Shown here: positions 15,470 through 25,582 of the stretch, one piece after another
How positions within the stretch are numbered: the first letter of the stretch is position 1
Layout: every line of letters begins with the position of its first letter
Source of the DNA: Thermopolyspora sp040678635
GTDB taxonomy: Bacteria; Actinomycetota; Actinomycetes; Streptosporangiales; Streptosporangiaceae
Direction of reading: 5' to 3'
DNA: 64,000 nt
Assembly (NCBI RefSeq): GCF_040678635.1
Contig: NZ_JBFATZ010000014.1
Coordinates: forward strand, 62,001 to 126,000
Made by a program: the position numbers and the translations under genes
The notes under the pieces: model-generated
The model's input: only the letters and a program-made list of their open reading frames with translations
Databases searched by the model: none
What the model was told of the DNA's origin: nothing

Positions 15470-15886
15470 TCATACCGCCACCACCTGCACGGTCTTCCCG
15501 CACAGCCTGCTCATGTCGTCCTCATCGGACGTAAGCACGATGACCGGCCTCGCCGAGCGCAATGCGGTGGCCGCAACCACGGCGTCGATGGCGTATTTGT
15601 GACCGTGCAGGCGCGCATCGCGCAGAAGGCGCACCGCCAGCGACGAGATCTCCTCCGTCACCGGCTCGATCTTTAACCGGGACAGATACCACCGGAGGCG
15701 ATCGGCCTTGGCCCGGACGTCCTGCGCCTCGATCGGCGTCATCGCGCTCACGACGACCCTGAAGTCGTTGTCCTGCGCCTCACGCACGATCGCGGTCACC
15801 CGCTGGTCGGCCGCGCACCACTTCACCAGCCCTTCACAGTCGAGAACCACGGTGCCCGCGTTCAGCCGGCTTCTGACGCGGGCCAC
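15470..15886 (-). CDS. PIN-domain protein, VapC-type toxin
   Basis: A 138-residue PIN nuclease. The acidic active-site set is visible: Asp16 in VVLDCEG, Glu53 in TPIEAQD, Asp101 in YAIDAVVAATAL and Asp121 in LTSDEDDM. VapC toxins cleave tRNA or rRNA when free of antitoxin. The GTG start at 15886 is preceded by AGGAGG with 7 bases spacing and lies inside the antitoxin gene (25-base overlap), so translation of the toxin is coupled to the antitoxin. A later GTG at 15850 lacks a ribosome site. The module looks complete and probably active. Confidence 0.85.
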   Translation of the reverse strand: MARVRSRLNAGTVVLDCEGLVKWCAADQRVTAIVREAQDNDFRVVVSAMTPIEAQDVRAKADRLRWYLSRLKIEPVTEEISSLAVRLLRDARLHGHKYAIDAVVAATALRSARPVIVLTSDEDDMSRLCGKTVQVVAV

Positions 15887-16173
15887 TCGTGCTCCTCCTG
15901 CAGTTCAGGGGCGGACCTGACGCGCCGGAACAACTCCGCCGCCTCGTCGCGCAGCGACTGCGGAATCGGTCCGGCGAGGATCTCGTTCTCCTGGAGGGCC
16001 TCCTCCAGAAGGTCTCGCTCGATCTGCCGCTCCACAGCGGCATCGACATAGGCGGAAAAGCCCCGGGCCCCCACCCGCTCCCGGACGGTCCTGATGTTCC
16101 CCGCCCGTAGGGAAACGCTGACCTTCTCCGCCGGCCCGTCACCCGGACCGAACTCGTGCTCTGACGCCTTCAC
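15862..16173 (-). CDS. VapB-like antitoxin
   Basis: A 103-residue acidic protein directly upstream of, and overlapping, the PIN gene. Residues 15-50 (EKVSVSLRAGNIRTVRERVG, then FSAYVDAAVERQIERDLLEE) look like a ribbon-helix-helix DNA-binding domain. The acidic C-terminal part (LRDEAAELFRRVRSAPELQEEHEW) would wrap the toxin. The start is GTG with no ribosome site, suggesting a very short or absent leader. A long palindrome ends 8 bases upstream, as expected for toxin-antitoxin autorepression. The family assignment rests on context more than on sequence. Confidence 0.75.
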   Translation of the reverse strand: MKASEHEFGPGDGPAEKVSVSLRAGNIRTVRERVGARGFSAYVDAAVERQIERDLLEEALQENEILAGPIPQSLRDEAAELFRRVRSAPELQEEHEWPASEAG

Positions 16174-16180
16174 GAGGACA

Positions 16181-16203
16181 GTTTACTACTTCAAGTAGCA
16201 AAC
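16181..16203 (-). promoter_or_regulatory. Palindromic operator of the vapBC-type module
   Basis: CTACTT and AAGTAG flank a central C, and the repeat extends to GTTT and AAAC on the outside with one mismatch pair: a 23-bp palindrome in AT-rich DNA. It lies 8 bases before the antitoxin start and fits conditional autoregulation by the toxin-antitoxin complex. Confidence 0.75.
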
Positions 16204-16234
16204 GGCCGCCCCTGGACCAAAACGCAGCACGTCC

Positions 16235-16897
<663 letters not shown>

Positions 16898-17043
16898 CGT
16901 TTGTCCTCCCATGCACACTAGGTGGCACGCTAACCGGTGCAACCGGCGGGCTGTCGCGGATGTTCCGTGCGTAAGAACCTCTTAAGAATTGGAGAAGAAG
17001 TACTAATTTGTGGTTAAGCGCGACAGGAGCAAAACTGGGCTAC

Positions 17044-17967
17044 ATGCCTGAAACGCGACGTGGGATCTTGTATGCCGTCGCGGCGTACGTGATCTGGGGG
17101 CTGTTCCCCCTCTACTGGCCACTGTTGAAGCCCGCCGGCGCCGTCGAGATCCTCGCGCATCGCATGGTGTGGTCCCTGCTGTTCGTCACCGTGGTCCTCG
17201 CGGTGCTGCGGCACTGGTCGTGGGTGCGGGGGCTGCTCGCCCAGCCGCGCAAGCTCGGGCTGCTCACGCTCGCGGCCGTGTGCATCACGTTCAACTGGGG
17301 GACCTACATCTACGCGGTCAACGTCGGGCATGTGGTCGAGGCCGCGCTGGGGTACTTCATCACGCCCCTGGTCAGCGTGCTGTTCGGGGTGACGCTCTTT
17401 CACGAGCGCATGCGCCCCTGGCAGTGGGCCGCGGTCGGCATGGGGACCGTCGCCGTGGTCGTGCTCACCGTCGGGTACGGCAGGCTGCCCTGGTTCGCGC
17501 TGATCCTCGCCTTCAGTTTCAGCACGTACGCCCTGATCAAGAAGAGCGTGAACATCAGCGGCACCGAGAGCCTCGCCGTGGAGACGCTGGTGCTGTTCCC
17601 GCCCGCCCTGGCGTACCTGGGCGTGCTGGAGGCCGGCGGGGCCGGGACCTTCGGCGATCATGGGTGGGCGCACGCGCTGCTGCTGGTCGGGGCCGGGGTG
17701 GTGACGGCGGTCCCGCTGCTGTTCTTCGGGGCGGCGGCGATCCGCGTCCCGCTGTCGATGATCGGCCTGCTGCAGTACATCGGGCCGGTGCTGCAGTTCC
17801 TCATCGGCGTGCTCATCGTGCGCGAGACCATGCCCGCGGCCCGCTGGGCCGGGTTCACGCTCGTCTGGCTCGCCCTCGTCGTGTTCACCTGGGACGGCAT
17901 CCGAGCGGGCCGCGCGGCCCGCCGAGACCGCCGGCGAGCCGAGGAACCGCAGCCCGTGGACGCCTAG
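17044..17967 (+). CDS. rarD: RarD-type EamA transporter
   Basis: Ten-helix inner membrane protein of 307 residues. It starts GILYAVAAYVIWGLFPLYWP and has LAHRMVWSLLF, ITFNWGTYIYAVN, LGYFITPLVSVLFGV and LSMIGLLQYIGPVLQFLIGV, the characteristic RarD order. The substrate is not settled in the family. The ATG at 17044 matches the family N-terminus; a TTG 36 bases earlier adds an unusual leader. AGGAG occurs about 14 bases upstream, further than ideal. The last 4 bases overlap the convergent polyprenyl synthase gene. Confidence 0.88.
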   Translation: MPETRRGILYAVAAYVIWGLFPLYWPLLKPAGAVEILAHRMVWSLLFVTVVLAVLRHWSWVRGLLAQPRKLGLLTLAAVCITFNWGTYIYAVNVGHVVEAALGYFITPLVSVLFGVTLFHERMRPWQWAAVGMGTVAVVVLTVGYGRLPWFALILAFSFSTYALIKKSVNISGTESLAVETLVLFPPALAYLGVLEAGGAGTFGDHGWAHALLLVGAGVVTAVPLLFFGAAAIRVPLSMIGLLQYIGPVLQFLIGVLIVRETMPAARWAGFTLVWLALVVFTWDGIRAGRAARRDRRRAEEPQPVDA

Positions 17968-18959
17968 CCGGTACGCTCCACGACGAAGTCGCACAGGGCC
18001 GTCAGGGCGGTCTTGGCGGGGATGTCGGGGAGCCCGGCGATGTCGGCCTTGGCGCGCTCGACCCAGGCGAGCAGCTCGCCGCGGGCGCGCTCCATCGCGG
18101 GGTTGGCGCGCAGCAGGGCGAGGGCCTCCTCGACGCGGTCCTCGGGGACCGGACCGGCCAGCAGCTCGCGCAGGCGTGCGTCGGCGGGGTCGGTGGAGGC
18201 GAGCACGTGCAGGACCGGGAGGGTGCGGATGCCCTCGCGCAGGTCGGTGCCGGGCACCTTGCCGCTCTCGTCGGCGGTGGCGGCCACGTCGATCAGGTCG
18301 TCGCTGAGCTGCCAGGCCACGCCGATCGCCTCGCACGCGCCGGTGATGCGCTCGACGATCGGGGCCGGGGCGCCCGACAGCAGAGCGCCGAAGTGGCCGG
18401 AGGTGGCGATGAGGGAGCCGGTCTTGTCGGCGAGGACCTCGATGTAGTGGCGGACCGGGTCCTCCCCCTCTGCGGGGCCGACGGTCTCCCGGATCTGGCC
18501 GCGGACCAGGCGGGAGAAGGTCTGGGCCTGGATGCGGATCGCCTCCGCGCCCAGGTCGGCGAGGATCTCCGACGCCTGGGCGAACAGGTAGTCCCCGGTG
18601 AGGATGGCCACGGTGTTGTTCCACCGGGCGTTGGCGCTGGGCGAGCCGCGCCGTACGGTGGCCTCGTCCATCACGTCATCGTGGTAGAGCGTGGCCATGT
18701 GGGTGAGTTCGATCACCACGGCCCCGGGCACGACGCCGGGGGCCGTGGGATCGCCGAACTGGGCCGCCAGGAGCACCAGCATGGCGCGGAAGCGCTTGCC
18801 GCCGGCGACGATCAGGTGACGGGAGGTCTCGGTGACGAAGGCGTCCTGGCTCTCGACCGAGGAGCGTAACAGCTTCTCCACGGCCGCCAGGCCGCTCGCC
18901 AGATCCTCCGCGAGCCGCTCGTCAACGTAGGGAAGGTCTACCACCGGCGGCGCGGCCAT
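17964..18959 (-). CDS. Polyprenyl diphosphate synthase (menaquinone side chain)
   Basis: Condenses isopentenyl diphosphate units into a long all-trans isoprenoid. The 331-residue protein has the first aspartate-rich motif DDVMDEATVRRG, the second DDLIDV, GGKRFRAML near the N-terminus and the DKTGSLIATS helix, all standard for trans long-chain synthases. It starts 12 bases after nuoN and is behind the geranylgeranyl reductase and nuo genes, so it very likely makes the menaquinone tail for the quinone that complex I reduces. AGGAG lies 9 bases before the ATG; a TTG one codon earlier is possible. The chain length cannot be told by eye. Confidence 0.9.
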   Translation of the reverse strand: MAAPPVVDLPYVDERLAEDLASGLAAVEKLLRSSVESQDAFVTETSRHLIVAGGKRFRAMLVLLAAQFGDPTAPGVVPGAVVIELTHMATLYHDDVMDEATVRRGSPSANARWNNTVAILTGDYLFAQASEILADLGAEAIRIQAQTFSRLVRGQIRETVGPAEGEDPVRHYIEVLADKTGSLIATSGHFGALLSGAPAPIVERITGACEAIGVAWQLSDDLIDVAATADESGKVPGTDLREGIRTLPVLHVLASTDPADARLRELLAGPVPEDRVEEALALLRANPAMERARGELLAWVERAKADIAGLPDIPAKTALTALCDFVVERTG

Positions 18960-18971
18960 CAAGCGTTACTC

Positions 18972-20516
18972 CTATCGGACGAACAGCGACTCGGCGGCCG
19001 TGCCCGCGAGGTCGAGCACCGGCCCCGGGAAGATTCCCAACACCACGGTAGCCAGTGCCGCCAAACCGACGACAGTCGAGGTGCCGATGGTGGGCACCGC
19101 GATCGTCGGGCCGTCCGCCGCCGGGTCGCTGAAGAACATCAGGACGATGACCCGGACGTAGAAGAACGCGGCGATGGCGGAGGCGAGCACGCCGACCACC
19201 ACCAGCGGCCACGCCTGGACGCCGCCCGCGGCGGCGAAGACGGCGTACTTGCCGAAGAACCCGGACGTGAGCGGAATCCCGGCGAAGGCCAGCAGGAAGA
19301 ACGCGAACACCCCGGCCAGCAGCGGCGACCTCTTGCCGAGGCCCGCCCACCGCGACAGGTGGTTCGCCTCGCCGCCGGCGTCGCGCACCAGCGTGACCAC
19401 CGCGAACGCGCCCACCGTGGTGAAGCCGTACGCGGCCAGGTAGAACAGCAGGCCCCGCAGCGCCGCCTGGTTCTGCGCGGCGTCGCCGATCGCGACCACG
19501 CCGACGAGCAGGAAGCCCCCGTGCGCGATCGAGGAGTAGGCGAGCATGCGCTTGATGTCGGTCTGCGTGATCGCCAGGATCGCGCCGACGATCATCGTGA
19601 GGATCGCCACGCCCCACATGACCGGCTCCCAGTCCCACTGCAGGCCGCCGAGCGCGACCCAGAAGACCCGGAGCACGGCCCCGAAGGCGGCCACCAGCGT
19701 GCCCGACGCCATCAGCGCGGTGATCGGGGTGGGCGCGCCCTGGTACACGTCCGGCTTCCACGCCTGGAACGGCGCGGCGCCGACCTTGAAGAGCAGGCCG
19801 ACACCCAGCGTGGCCACGCCGACGTACAGCAGCGTGTCCTCACCACCGATCCCGGCGAGCGCGTCGGAGATGCCGCCGAGGTCGACGGTGCCGGTGACGC
19901 CGTACAGCAGGGCGGTGCCGTACAGGAAGAACGCCGAGGAGAACGAGCCCAGCAGGAAGTACTTCATCGCGGCCTCCTGCGACAGCAGGCGGCGGCGCCG
20001 GGCCAGGCCGCACAGCAGGTACAGCGGCAGCGACATGACCTCGAGGGCCACGAACATGATCAGCAGGTCGTTCGAGGCGGGGAACAGCAGCATGCCGCCC
20101 ACCGCGAACAGCGCCAGCGGGTAGACCTCGGTGTGCGCGGCCCCCGTGCTGAGCGACTCCTCCTCCTCGGCCGAGCCGGGCAGGGCGGCGGCCTGGGCGA
20201 CGAAGTGGTCCTCGTCGTTGATGAGCAGCACGCTCACGGCGGCGAGCACGAGGATCGTGCCCCAGATGAACAGGGTCGCCCCGTCCACCGCGACCGCGCC
20301 CATCGCGGCGGCGTTGCGGCTGCCCTGCAGGCCCTGCCACAGCGTCAGCACGAACGCGGCGATCAGCGACAGCAGAGTCACCGGCATGTGGAGCGACTTG
20401 CGCAGGTAGCGCGGTGCGAACGCCTCCACCAGCACGCCCACGACGGCCGCCCCGAAGACGACCAGCAGCGGCGCGAGCTGGGCGTACTCGATGACGGGCG
20501 GTTGGATCTGGTTCAC
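18972..20516 (-). CDS. nuoN: NADH-quinone oxidoreductase subunit N
   Basis: Antiporter-like membrane subunit (514 residues, about 14 helices), one of three proton-pumping units of complex I. LLIMFVALEVMSLPLYLLCG contains the conserved helix-5 glutamate, and KVGAAPFQAWKPDVYQGAP is the typical loop after helix 7. The GTG start overlaps the nuoM stop (GTGA). It is the last nuo gene, with the polyprenyl synthase gene 12 bases downstream. Confidence 0.95.
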   Translation of the reverse strand: MNQIQPPVIEYAQLAPLLVVFGAAVVGVLVEAFAPRYLRKSLHMPVTLLSLIAAFVLTLWQGLQGSRNAAAMGAVAVDGATLFIWGTILVLAAVSVLLINDEDHFVAQAAALPGSAEEEESLSTGAAHTEVYPLALFAVGGMLLFPASNDLLIMFVALEVMSLPLYLLCGLARRRRLLSQEAAMKYFLLGSFSSAFFLYGTALLYGVTGTVDLGGISDALAGIGGEDTLLYVGVATLGVGLLFKVGAAPFQAWKPDVYQGAPTPITALMASGTLVAAFGAVLRVFWVALGGLQWDWEPVMWGVAILTMIVGAILAITQTDIKRMLAYSSIAHGGFLLVGVVAIGDAAQNQAALRGLLFYLAAYGFTTVGAFAVVTLVRDAGGEANHLSRWAGLGKRSPLLAGVFAFFLLAFAGIPLTSGFFGKYAVFAAAGGVQAWPLVVVGVLASAIAAFFYVRVIVLMFFSDPAADGPTIAVPTIGTSTVVGLAALATVVLGIFPGPVLDLAGTAAESLFVR

Positions 20517-22057
20517 TGGCCGGCCCCTTCCTGCACGGCGACGTTGACCGACGGCGCCGGATCCTGGGTGACGCCGGCGTTGGACAGGGTGTTCGCCACC
20601 GGCGGGTTGATCACGTCGAAGACCGGCTTGGGATAGACGCCCAGCGCCAGGATCGCGACGACCAGCGGGGCCACCACCCACTTCTCCCGGCCGTTCAGGT
20701 CACCGATCGTCTTCACCGACTCGACCGGCGGGCCGCCCGCGATCCGCTGGTACAGCCACAGCATGTAGATCGCCGACAGGATCACGCCGAGCGTGGCGAT
20801 CACCGCCGCGACGACGTACGCGTCGTTCTGGAAGGTGCCGATCAGTACGGTGAACTCCGAGACGAACGTGGACAGACCGGGCACGGCCGTACCGGCGAGG
20901 CAGGCGAACAGGAAACTGCCCGCCAACACCGGGCTGACCTTCTGCACGCCGCCGTAGTCGGCGATGTACTGCGAGCGGCGCCGCTGGATGAGGAACCCGG
21001 CGACCAGGAACAGCGCCCCGGTGGCGAAGCCGTGGTTGACCATGTACAGCGTGGCGCCGGCGCCCGCGGTGCTCGTCATCGCGAACACGCCCATGGCGAT
21101 GAAGCCGAAGTGCGAGATCGAGGTGTAGGCGATCAGGCGCTTGATGTCGGTCTGGCCGATGGCCACGATCGCGCCGTAGATGATGCCGATCACCGACAGG
21201 GTGATGACGAGCGGGGTGAAGAACTTCGAGGCGTCCGGGAACAGCTCCAGGCAGAACCGCAGCATGCCGTAGGTGCCGACCTTGTCGAGCACGCCCACGA
21301 GCAGCACGGCCGCGCCCGCCGGGGCCTGGGCGGCCGAGTCCGGCAGCCAGGTGTGGAACGGCCACAGCGGGGCCTTCACCGCGAAGGCGATGAAGAAGCC
21401 AAGGAACAGCCAGCGCTGCGTGCCCGGGTCGCTGATCACCCCGACGAGCTCGGGGTACATGAACGTGTTCTTGTCGGCGATCACGTACAGGCCGATCACC
21501 GCGACGAGCATGAGCAGGCCGCCGAGCAGCGAGTACAGCAGGAACTTGACCGCCGCGTAGGAGCGCTGGGCCCCGCCGTACGACCCGATCATGAAGTACA
21601 TCGGGATCAGCATGGCCTCGAAGAAGACGTAGAAGAGGAAGATGTCGGTCGCCGCGAAGACGCCGATCATCATCGCTTCCAGCACCAGGATCAGCGCGAA
21701 GTACGTCTTCACCGAGCGCTTCGCCGGGGCCTCCGGGGTGCCCTCCGCCTCGTTCCAGGAGGCGAGCACCACGATCGGGACCAGGATCACCGACAGCAGG
21801 ATCAGCACCAGCGCGATGCCGTCCACGCCGACGCCCCAGTGGATGCCGAACGCGCGGACCCAGTCGTAGGTCTTCTCGAACTGCAGGCGGCCCCCGTTCG
21901 GCGAGAACTGCAGGGCCATCGCCACGGCGAGCGCGAGCACGACCAGCGACACCACCAGCGTGAGCCGCTTGGCGAGCCTGTCGTTGCCCTTGGGCACGGC
22001 GGCCACGCCGAGCGCGCCCAGCGCGGGCACGGCGATCAGGAGGGAGAGCCAGTCCAT
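20513..22057 (-). CDS. nuoM: NADH-quinone oxidoreductase subunit M
   Basis: Second antiporter-like pump subunit, 514 residues. Recognised by FEAMLIPMYFMIGSYGG (helix-5 glutamate), FAVKAPLWPFHTWLPDSAAQAP and TDIKRLIAYTSISHFGFIAMG. The ATG is preceded by AGGGAG with 6 bases spacing and shares one base with the nuoL stop (TGATG). Confidence 0.96.
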   Translation of the reverse strand: MDWLSLLIAVPALGALGVAAVPKGNDRLAKRLTLVVSLVVLALAVAMALQFSPNGGRLQFEKTYDWVRAFGIHWGVGVDGIALVLILLSVILVPIVVLASWNEAEGTPEAPAKRSVKTYFALILVLEAMMIGVFAATDIFLFYVFFEAMLIPMYFMIGSYGGAQRSYAAVKFLLYSLLGGLLMLVAVIGLYVIADKNTFMYPELVGVISDPGTQRWLFLGFFIAFAVKAPLWPFHTWLPDSAAQAPAGAAVLLVGVLDKVGTYGMLRFCLELFPDASKFFTPLVITLSVIGIIYGAIVAIGQTDIKRLIAYTSISHFGFIAMGVFAMTSTAGAGATLYMVNHGFATGALFLVAGFLIQRRRSQYIADYGGVQKVSPVLAGSFLFACLAGTAVPGLSTFVSEFTVLIGTFQNDAYVVAAVIATLGVILSAIYMLWLYQRIAGGPPVESVKTIGDLNGREKWVVAPLVVAILALGVYPKPVFDVINPPVANTLSNAGVTQDPAPSVNVAVQEGAGQ

Positions 22058-23964
22058 CAGAAGCTCCCTACGGCAAGCAGAGCACCGACGACCACGGCGG
22101 CTCCGACGAATATGGACAGCGCGTACGAGCGCACGAACCCGGTCTGGACCCGGCGCAGCCGGCCGGACGTGCCGCCGATGCCCGCGGCCAGGCCGTTGAC
22201 GATGCCGTCCACGCCGCGGTTGTCGAAGAAGACCGCCAGGCGGGTGAGCCACTGGCCGGGCCGCATGAACAGCGACTCGTTGATGGCGTCGCCGTACAGG
22301 TCACGACGGGCGAAGACGGTGAGGAACGAGCCGCGCGGGGCGACCTCGGGCACGGGGGCCCTGCCGTACCTGGTCCAGGCGAACGCCGCGCCGGCCGCGA
22401 CCAGCGCGAGCGTGACCAGGCCCGGCACGGAGATCGGGTGGAAGGCGAGCGGCTCCTCCGGCGTGCCGACCGCGGGCGTCAGGAACTCGGCGAAGGCGCC
22501 CGTGCCGATCATCAGGCCACCGGCGGCGACCGAGCCGACCGACAGCAGGATGAGCGGCCAGGTCATGACCGCGGGCGACTCGTGCGGGTGCGCGTCGGAC
22601 GCCCAGCGCTTCTCGCCGAAGAAGGTCATGAACATCACGCGGGACATGTAGAAGCCGGTGATGCCCGCGCCGATCACGGCGGTCCAGCCGAGGATCGCGT
22701 TGTGCTCGATCGCGGCCTCGATGATGCTGTCCTTGGTGAACCAGCCGGACAGCAGCGGGAACCCGATGATCGCCAGGTAGCCGAGGCCGAACGTGACGAA
22801 CGTGATCGGCATGACCGTGCGCAGCCCGCCGTACCGGCGCATGTCGACCTCGTCGTTCATGGCGTGCATGACCGAGCCGGCGCCGAGGAACATCGCGGCC
22901 TTGAAGAAGCCGTGCGCGATCAGGTGGGCGATCGCGAAGGCGTACCCGATCGGGCCGAGCCCGGCGGCGAGCACCATGTAGCCGATCTGCGACATCGTCG
23001 AGCCGGCCAGCGCCTTCTTGATGTCGTCCTTGGCGCAACCGATGATCGCACCGGCGATCAGCGTGGCCGCGCCGACGATCGTCACGACGAGCTGCGCGGT
23101 CGGCGCCGCCTCGAAGATCGCCCCGGAGCGGGTGATCAGGTAGACGCCGGCGGTGACCATGGTCGCGGCGTGGATGAGCGCCGACACCGGGGTCGGGCCC
23201 TCCATCGCGTCCAGGAGCCAGGACTGCAGCGGGAGCTGGGCCGACTTGCCGCACGCGCCGAGCAGGAGCAGCAGGCCGATGACGGTGAGCGTGTTCTGCG
23301 AGGCGCCGTCGACGCCCTGCAGGATCGGCCCGTACGCCACGGTGCCGAACGTGGTCCACAGGGTGAAGACGCCGATCGCCAGGCCGAAGTCGCCGACCCG
23401 GTTGACCACGAACGCCTTCTTCGCCGCCGTCGCCGCCGAGGGCTTGTGCTGCCAGAACCCGATCAGCAGGTACGAGGCGAGGCCGACGCCCTCCCAGCCG
23501 ACGTACAGGCCGACGTAGTTGTCGGACAGCACCAGCACGAGCATCGCCGCCACGAACAGGTTCAGGTAGGCGAAGAACTTGCGCCGCTTCTCGTCGTGCG
23601 CCATGTAGCCGATCGAGTAGATGTGGATCAGCGATCCGACACCGGTGATCAGCAGCGCGAACGAGATCGACAGCGGGTCGATCAGCAGGCCCGTCTTGAC
23701 GTCGAGCGAGCCCGCCGGGATGAAGTCGTACAGCATGACCTGGCGGCGCCGCTCGGCCTCGTCGAAGCCGAGGAGCTGGGCGAACGCGAGCACCGCGACC
23801 ACGAAGGAGCCGAGCGACAGCGCGGTGCCGAGCAGGTGCCCCCAGCGGTCGGTGAAGCGGCCGAACAGGAGCAGGACTGCGGCGCCGAGGGCGGGCAGCG
23901 CGATCATGAGCCAGGAGGCGCCGATCACTCCACCGGAATGCGAGATGATCTCAGCGGGTTGCAC
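22057..23964 (-). CDS. nuoL: NADH-quinone oxidoreductase subunit L
   Basis: Largest antiporter-like subunit, 635 residues, carrying the long amphipathic C-terminal arm that spans the pumps. Diagnostic stretches are GWEGVGLASYLLIGFW, KSAQLPLQSWLLDAMEGPTP and DDIKKALAGSTMSQIGYM. The start is GTG, preceded by AAGAGGTG. It begins 10 bases after the nuoK stop. Confidence 0.96.
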   Translation of the reverse strand: MQPAEIISHSGGVIGASWLMIALPALGAAVLLLFGRFTDRWGHLLGTALSLGSFVVAVLAFAQLLGFDEAERRRQVMLYDFIPAGSLDVKTGLLIDPLSISFALLITGVGSLIHIYSIGYMAHDEKRRKFFAYLNLFVAAMLVLVLSDNYVGLYVGWEGVGLASYLLIGFWQHKPSAATAAKKAFVVNRVGDFGLAIGVFTLWTTFGTVAYGPILQGVDGASQNTLTVIGLLLLLGACGKSAQLPLQSWLLDAMEGPTPVSALIHAATMVTAGVYLITRSGAIFEAAPTAQLVVTIVGAATLIAGAIIGCAKDDIKKALAGSTMSQIGYMVLAAGLGPIGYAFAIAHLIAHGFFKAAMFLGAGSVMHAMNDEVDMRRYGGLRTVMPITFVTFGLGYLAIIGFPLLSGWFTKDSIIEAAIEHNAILGWTAVIGAGITGFYMSRVMFMTFFGEKRWASDAHPHESPAVMTWPLILLSVGSVAAGGLMIGTGAFAEFLTPAVGTPEEPLAFHPISVPGLVTLALVAAGAAFAWTRYGRAPVPEVAPRGSFLTVFARRDLYGDAINESLFMRPGQWLTRLAVFFDNRGVDGIVNGLAAGIGGTSGRLRRVQTGFVRSYALSIFVGAAVVVGALLAVGSF

Positions 23965-23974
23965 GGGACACCTC

Positions 23975-24271
23975 TTAGTTCTTCAGCAGGTTCGCGTCGT
24001 CGACGGATGCGGACCTGCGGGTTCGGAAGATCGTCACGATGATCGCGAGGCCGACCACGACCTCCGCCGCCGCCACGACCATGACGAAGAACGCGATGAT
24101 CTGGCCGTCGAGGCCGCCGTGCTGCCGGGCGAACGTGACGAAGGCCAGGTTGCAGGCGTTGAGCATGAGCTCCACGCACATGAACACCACGATCGCGTTG
24201 CGGCGCAGCAGCACGCCGACGGCCCCGATGGCGAACAGCAGCGCGGAGAGCACCAGGTAGTGAGTGGTCAT
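23975..24271 (-). CDS. nuoK: NADH-quinone oxidoreductase subunit K
   Basis: Three-helix membrane subunit of 98 residues. The two proton-channel glutamates are in FMCVELMLNACNLAFV and FVMVVAAAEVVVGLAI. Its ATG overlaps the nuoJ stop (ATGA). A short polar C-terminal tail (RRSASVDDANLLKN) extends past the last helix. Confidence 0.96.
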   Translation of the reverse strand: MTTHYLVLSALLFAIGAVGVLLRRNAIVVFMCVELMLNACNLAFVTFARQHGGLDGQIIAFFVMVVAAAEVVVGLAIIVTIFRTRRSASVDDANLLKN

Positions 24272-25074
24272 TCGCCGCTCTCCTTCTCGACCGCGCGCCG
24301 GGCGCGCACGGCTTCGCGAATCTCCTCGGCAGCGGGCTCCCCCGCGGCGCCGTCGGCGCCGGCGACGCCGTCGGCGATGCCGCGGTGGCGGGCGAGCGTC
24401 CGGTTGACCGACAGCTCCGAGACCGTGCCGTCGGGCAGCAGCGCCGGCATGTCGATGGCGTTGTGCCGGGCGTAGGTGCCGGGGCCGGGCAGCGTGGACG
24501 GGTTGCGGCCCTTCTCGGCGAACGCCTGGAACCGGGCCCGCGAGATGTCCTTCTGCGTCGGCTTGGGGGCCGTGCGCTCGCGGTGCGCGAGCACCATCGC
24601 GGCGAGCGCGGCGGTGATCAGCAGCGCGGAGGTGACCTCGAAGGCGAACACGTACCGCGTGAAGATCAGCCTGGCGAGCGTCGCGACGTTGCCGCCGGGG
24701 TCGGTGGCGATCGACGGCGCCCGGTCCCCGACCACCGCGTTGCCGATCGCGAGGGCGAGCAGCGCGGCGAAGCCGAGCCCGGCGATGATCGCCCAGAAGC
24801 GCTGGCCGCGGATCGTCTCCACCAGCGAGTCGGAGGAGTCGACGCCGACGAGCATCAGCACGAACAGGAACAGCATCATCACCGCGCCGGTGTACACGAT
24901 GATCTGCACCGCGGCGAGGAAGGGCGCGTCCTGCACCGCGTACAGCACGGCGAGGGAGAGCATCACCGTGCCGAGCATGAGCGCGGAGTAGACGGCCTTC
25001 CTGCTGAGCACGACGCCGAGCGCCGCGGCCACGGAGACGACCGCGAGCACCCAGAACGTGATGGTCTCACCCAT
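24268..25074 (-). CDS. nuoJ: NADH-quinone oxidoreductase subunit J
   Basis: Membrane subunit with five helices in the first 170 residues, including AAVQIIVYTGAVMMLFLFVL, the conserved pi-bulge helix. The protein is 268 residues, long for the family because of a C-terminal soluble tail of about 100 residues, a feature of actinobacterial NuoJ. It overlaps nuoI by 8 bases. Confidence 0.94.
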   Translation of the reverse strand: MGETITFWVLAVVSVAAALGVVLSRKAVYSALMLGTVMLSLAVLYAVQDAPFLAAVQIIVYTGAVMMLFLFVLMLVGVDSSDSLVETIRGQRFWAIIAGLGFAALLALAIGNAVVGDRAPSIATDPGGNVATLARLIFTRYVFAFEVTSALLITAALAAMVLAHRERTAPKPTQKDISRARFQAFAEKGRNPSTLPGPGTYARHNAIDMPALLPDGTVSELSVNRTLARHRGIADGVAGADGAAGEPAAEEIREAVRARRAVEKESGE

Positions 25075-25582
25075 TGTCTCGTCCCAGCCGGTAGTAGTCC
25101 TCTTCGGTGTCGCCGAGACGCATCGGGTGCGGCGGCGTCTCCATGCCGGGTCCGAGCGGGGCGAGCAGCATCTCCTTGGTGTAGATGAGGCTCTCCCGGC
25201 TGGCGTCCGCCAGCTCGTACTCGTTGGTCATGGTGAGCGCCCGGGTCGGGCACGCCTCGATGCACAGCCCGCACAGGATACACCGCAGATAGTTGATCTG
25301 GTAGGTGCGCCCGTACCGCTCGCCGGGCGAGTACCGCTCGGTCTCGGTGTTGTCCGCGCCCTCCACGAAGATCGCGTCCGCCGGGCAGGCCCAGGCGCAC
25401 AACTCGCAGCCGACGCACTTCTCCAGCCCGTCGGGCCAGCGGTTGAGCTGGTGGCGACCGTGGAAGCGCGGCGCCGTGGGGCGCTTCTGCTCCGGGTAGT
25501 TCGTCGTCACCGGCTTCTTGAACATGTGGTGGAAGGTGACGCCGAAGCCCTTGACGGGGTTCAGCCAGTCAGTTGCTCCCAC
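25067..25582 (-). CDS. nuoI: NADH-quinone oxidoreductase subunit I
   Basis: Ferredoxin-like subunit (171 residues) with two 4Fe-4S clusters (N6a/N6b): CVGCELCAWACP and CILCGLCIEACP, giving all eight cysteines. It relays electrons from NuoG to NuoB. The GTG start follows AAGGAGGT, a full anti-Shine-Dalgarno match, and lies inside the nuoH end (14-base overlap). Confidence 0.96.
   Translation of the reverse strand: MGATDWLNPVKGFGVTFHHMFKKPVTTNYPEQKRPTAPRFHGRHQLNRWPDGLEKCVGCELCAWACPADAIFVEGADNTETERYSPGERYGRTYQINYLRCILCGLCIEACPTRALTMTNEYELADASRESLIYTKEMLLAPLGPGMETPPHPMRLGDTEEDYYRLGRDNG

Noticed and set aside
19359..25188. Several long plus-strand frames over the nuo genes
   Set aside because: All are antisense to recognised complex I subunits and show shadow composition (His, Asp, Gln and Arg rich).
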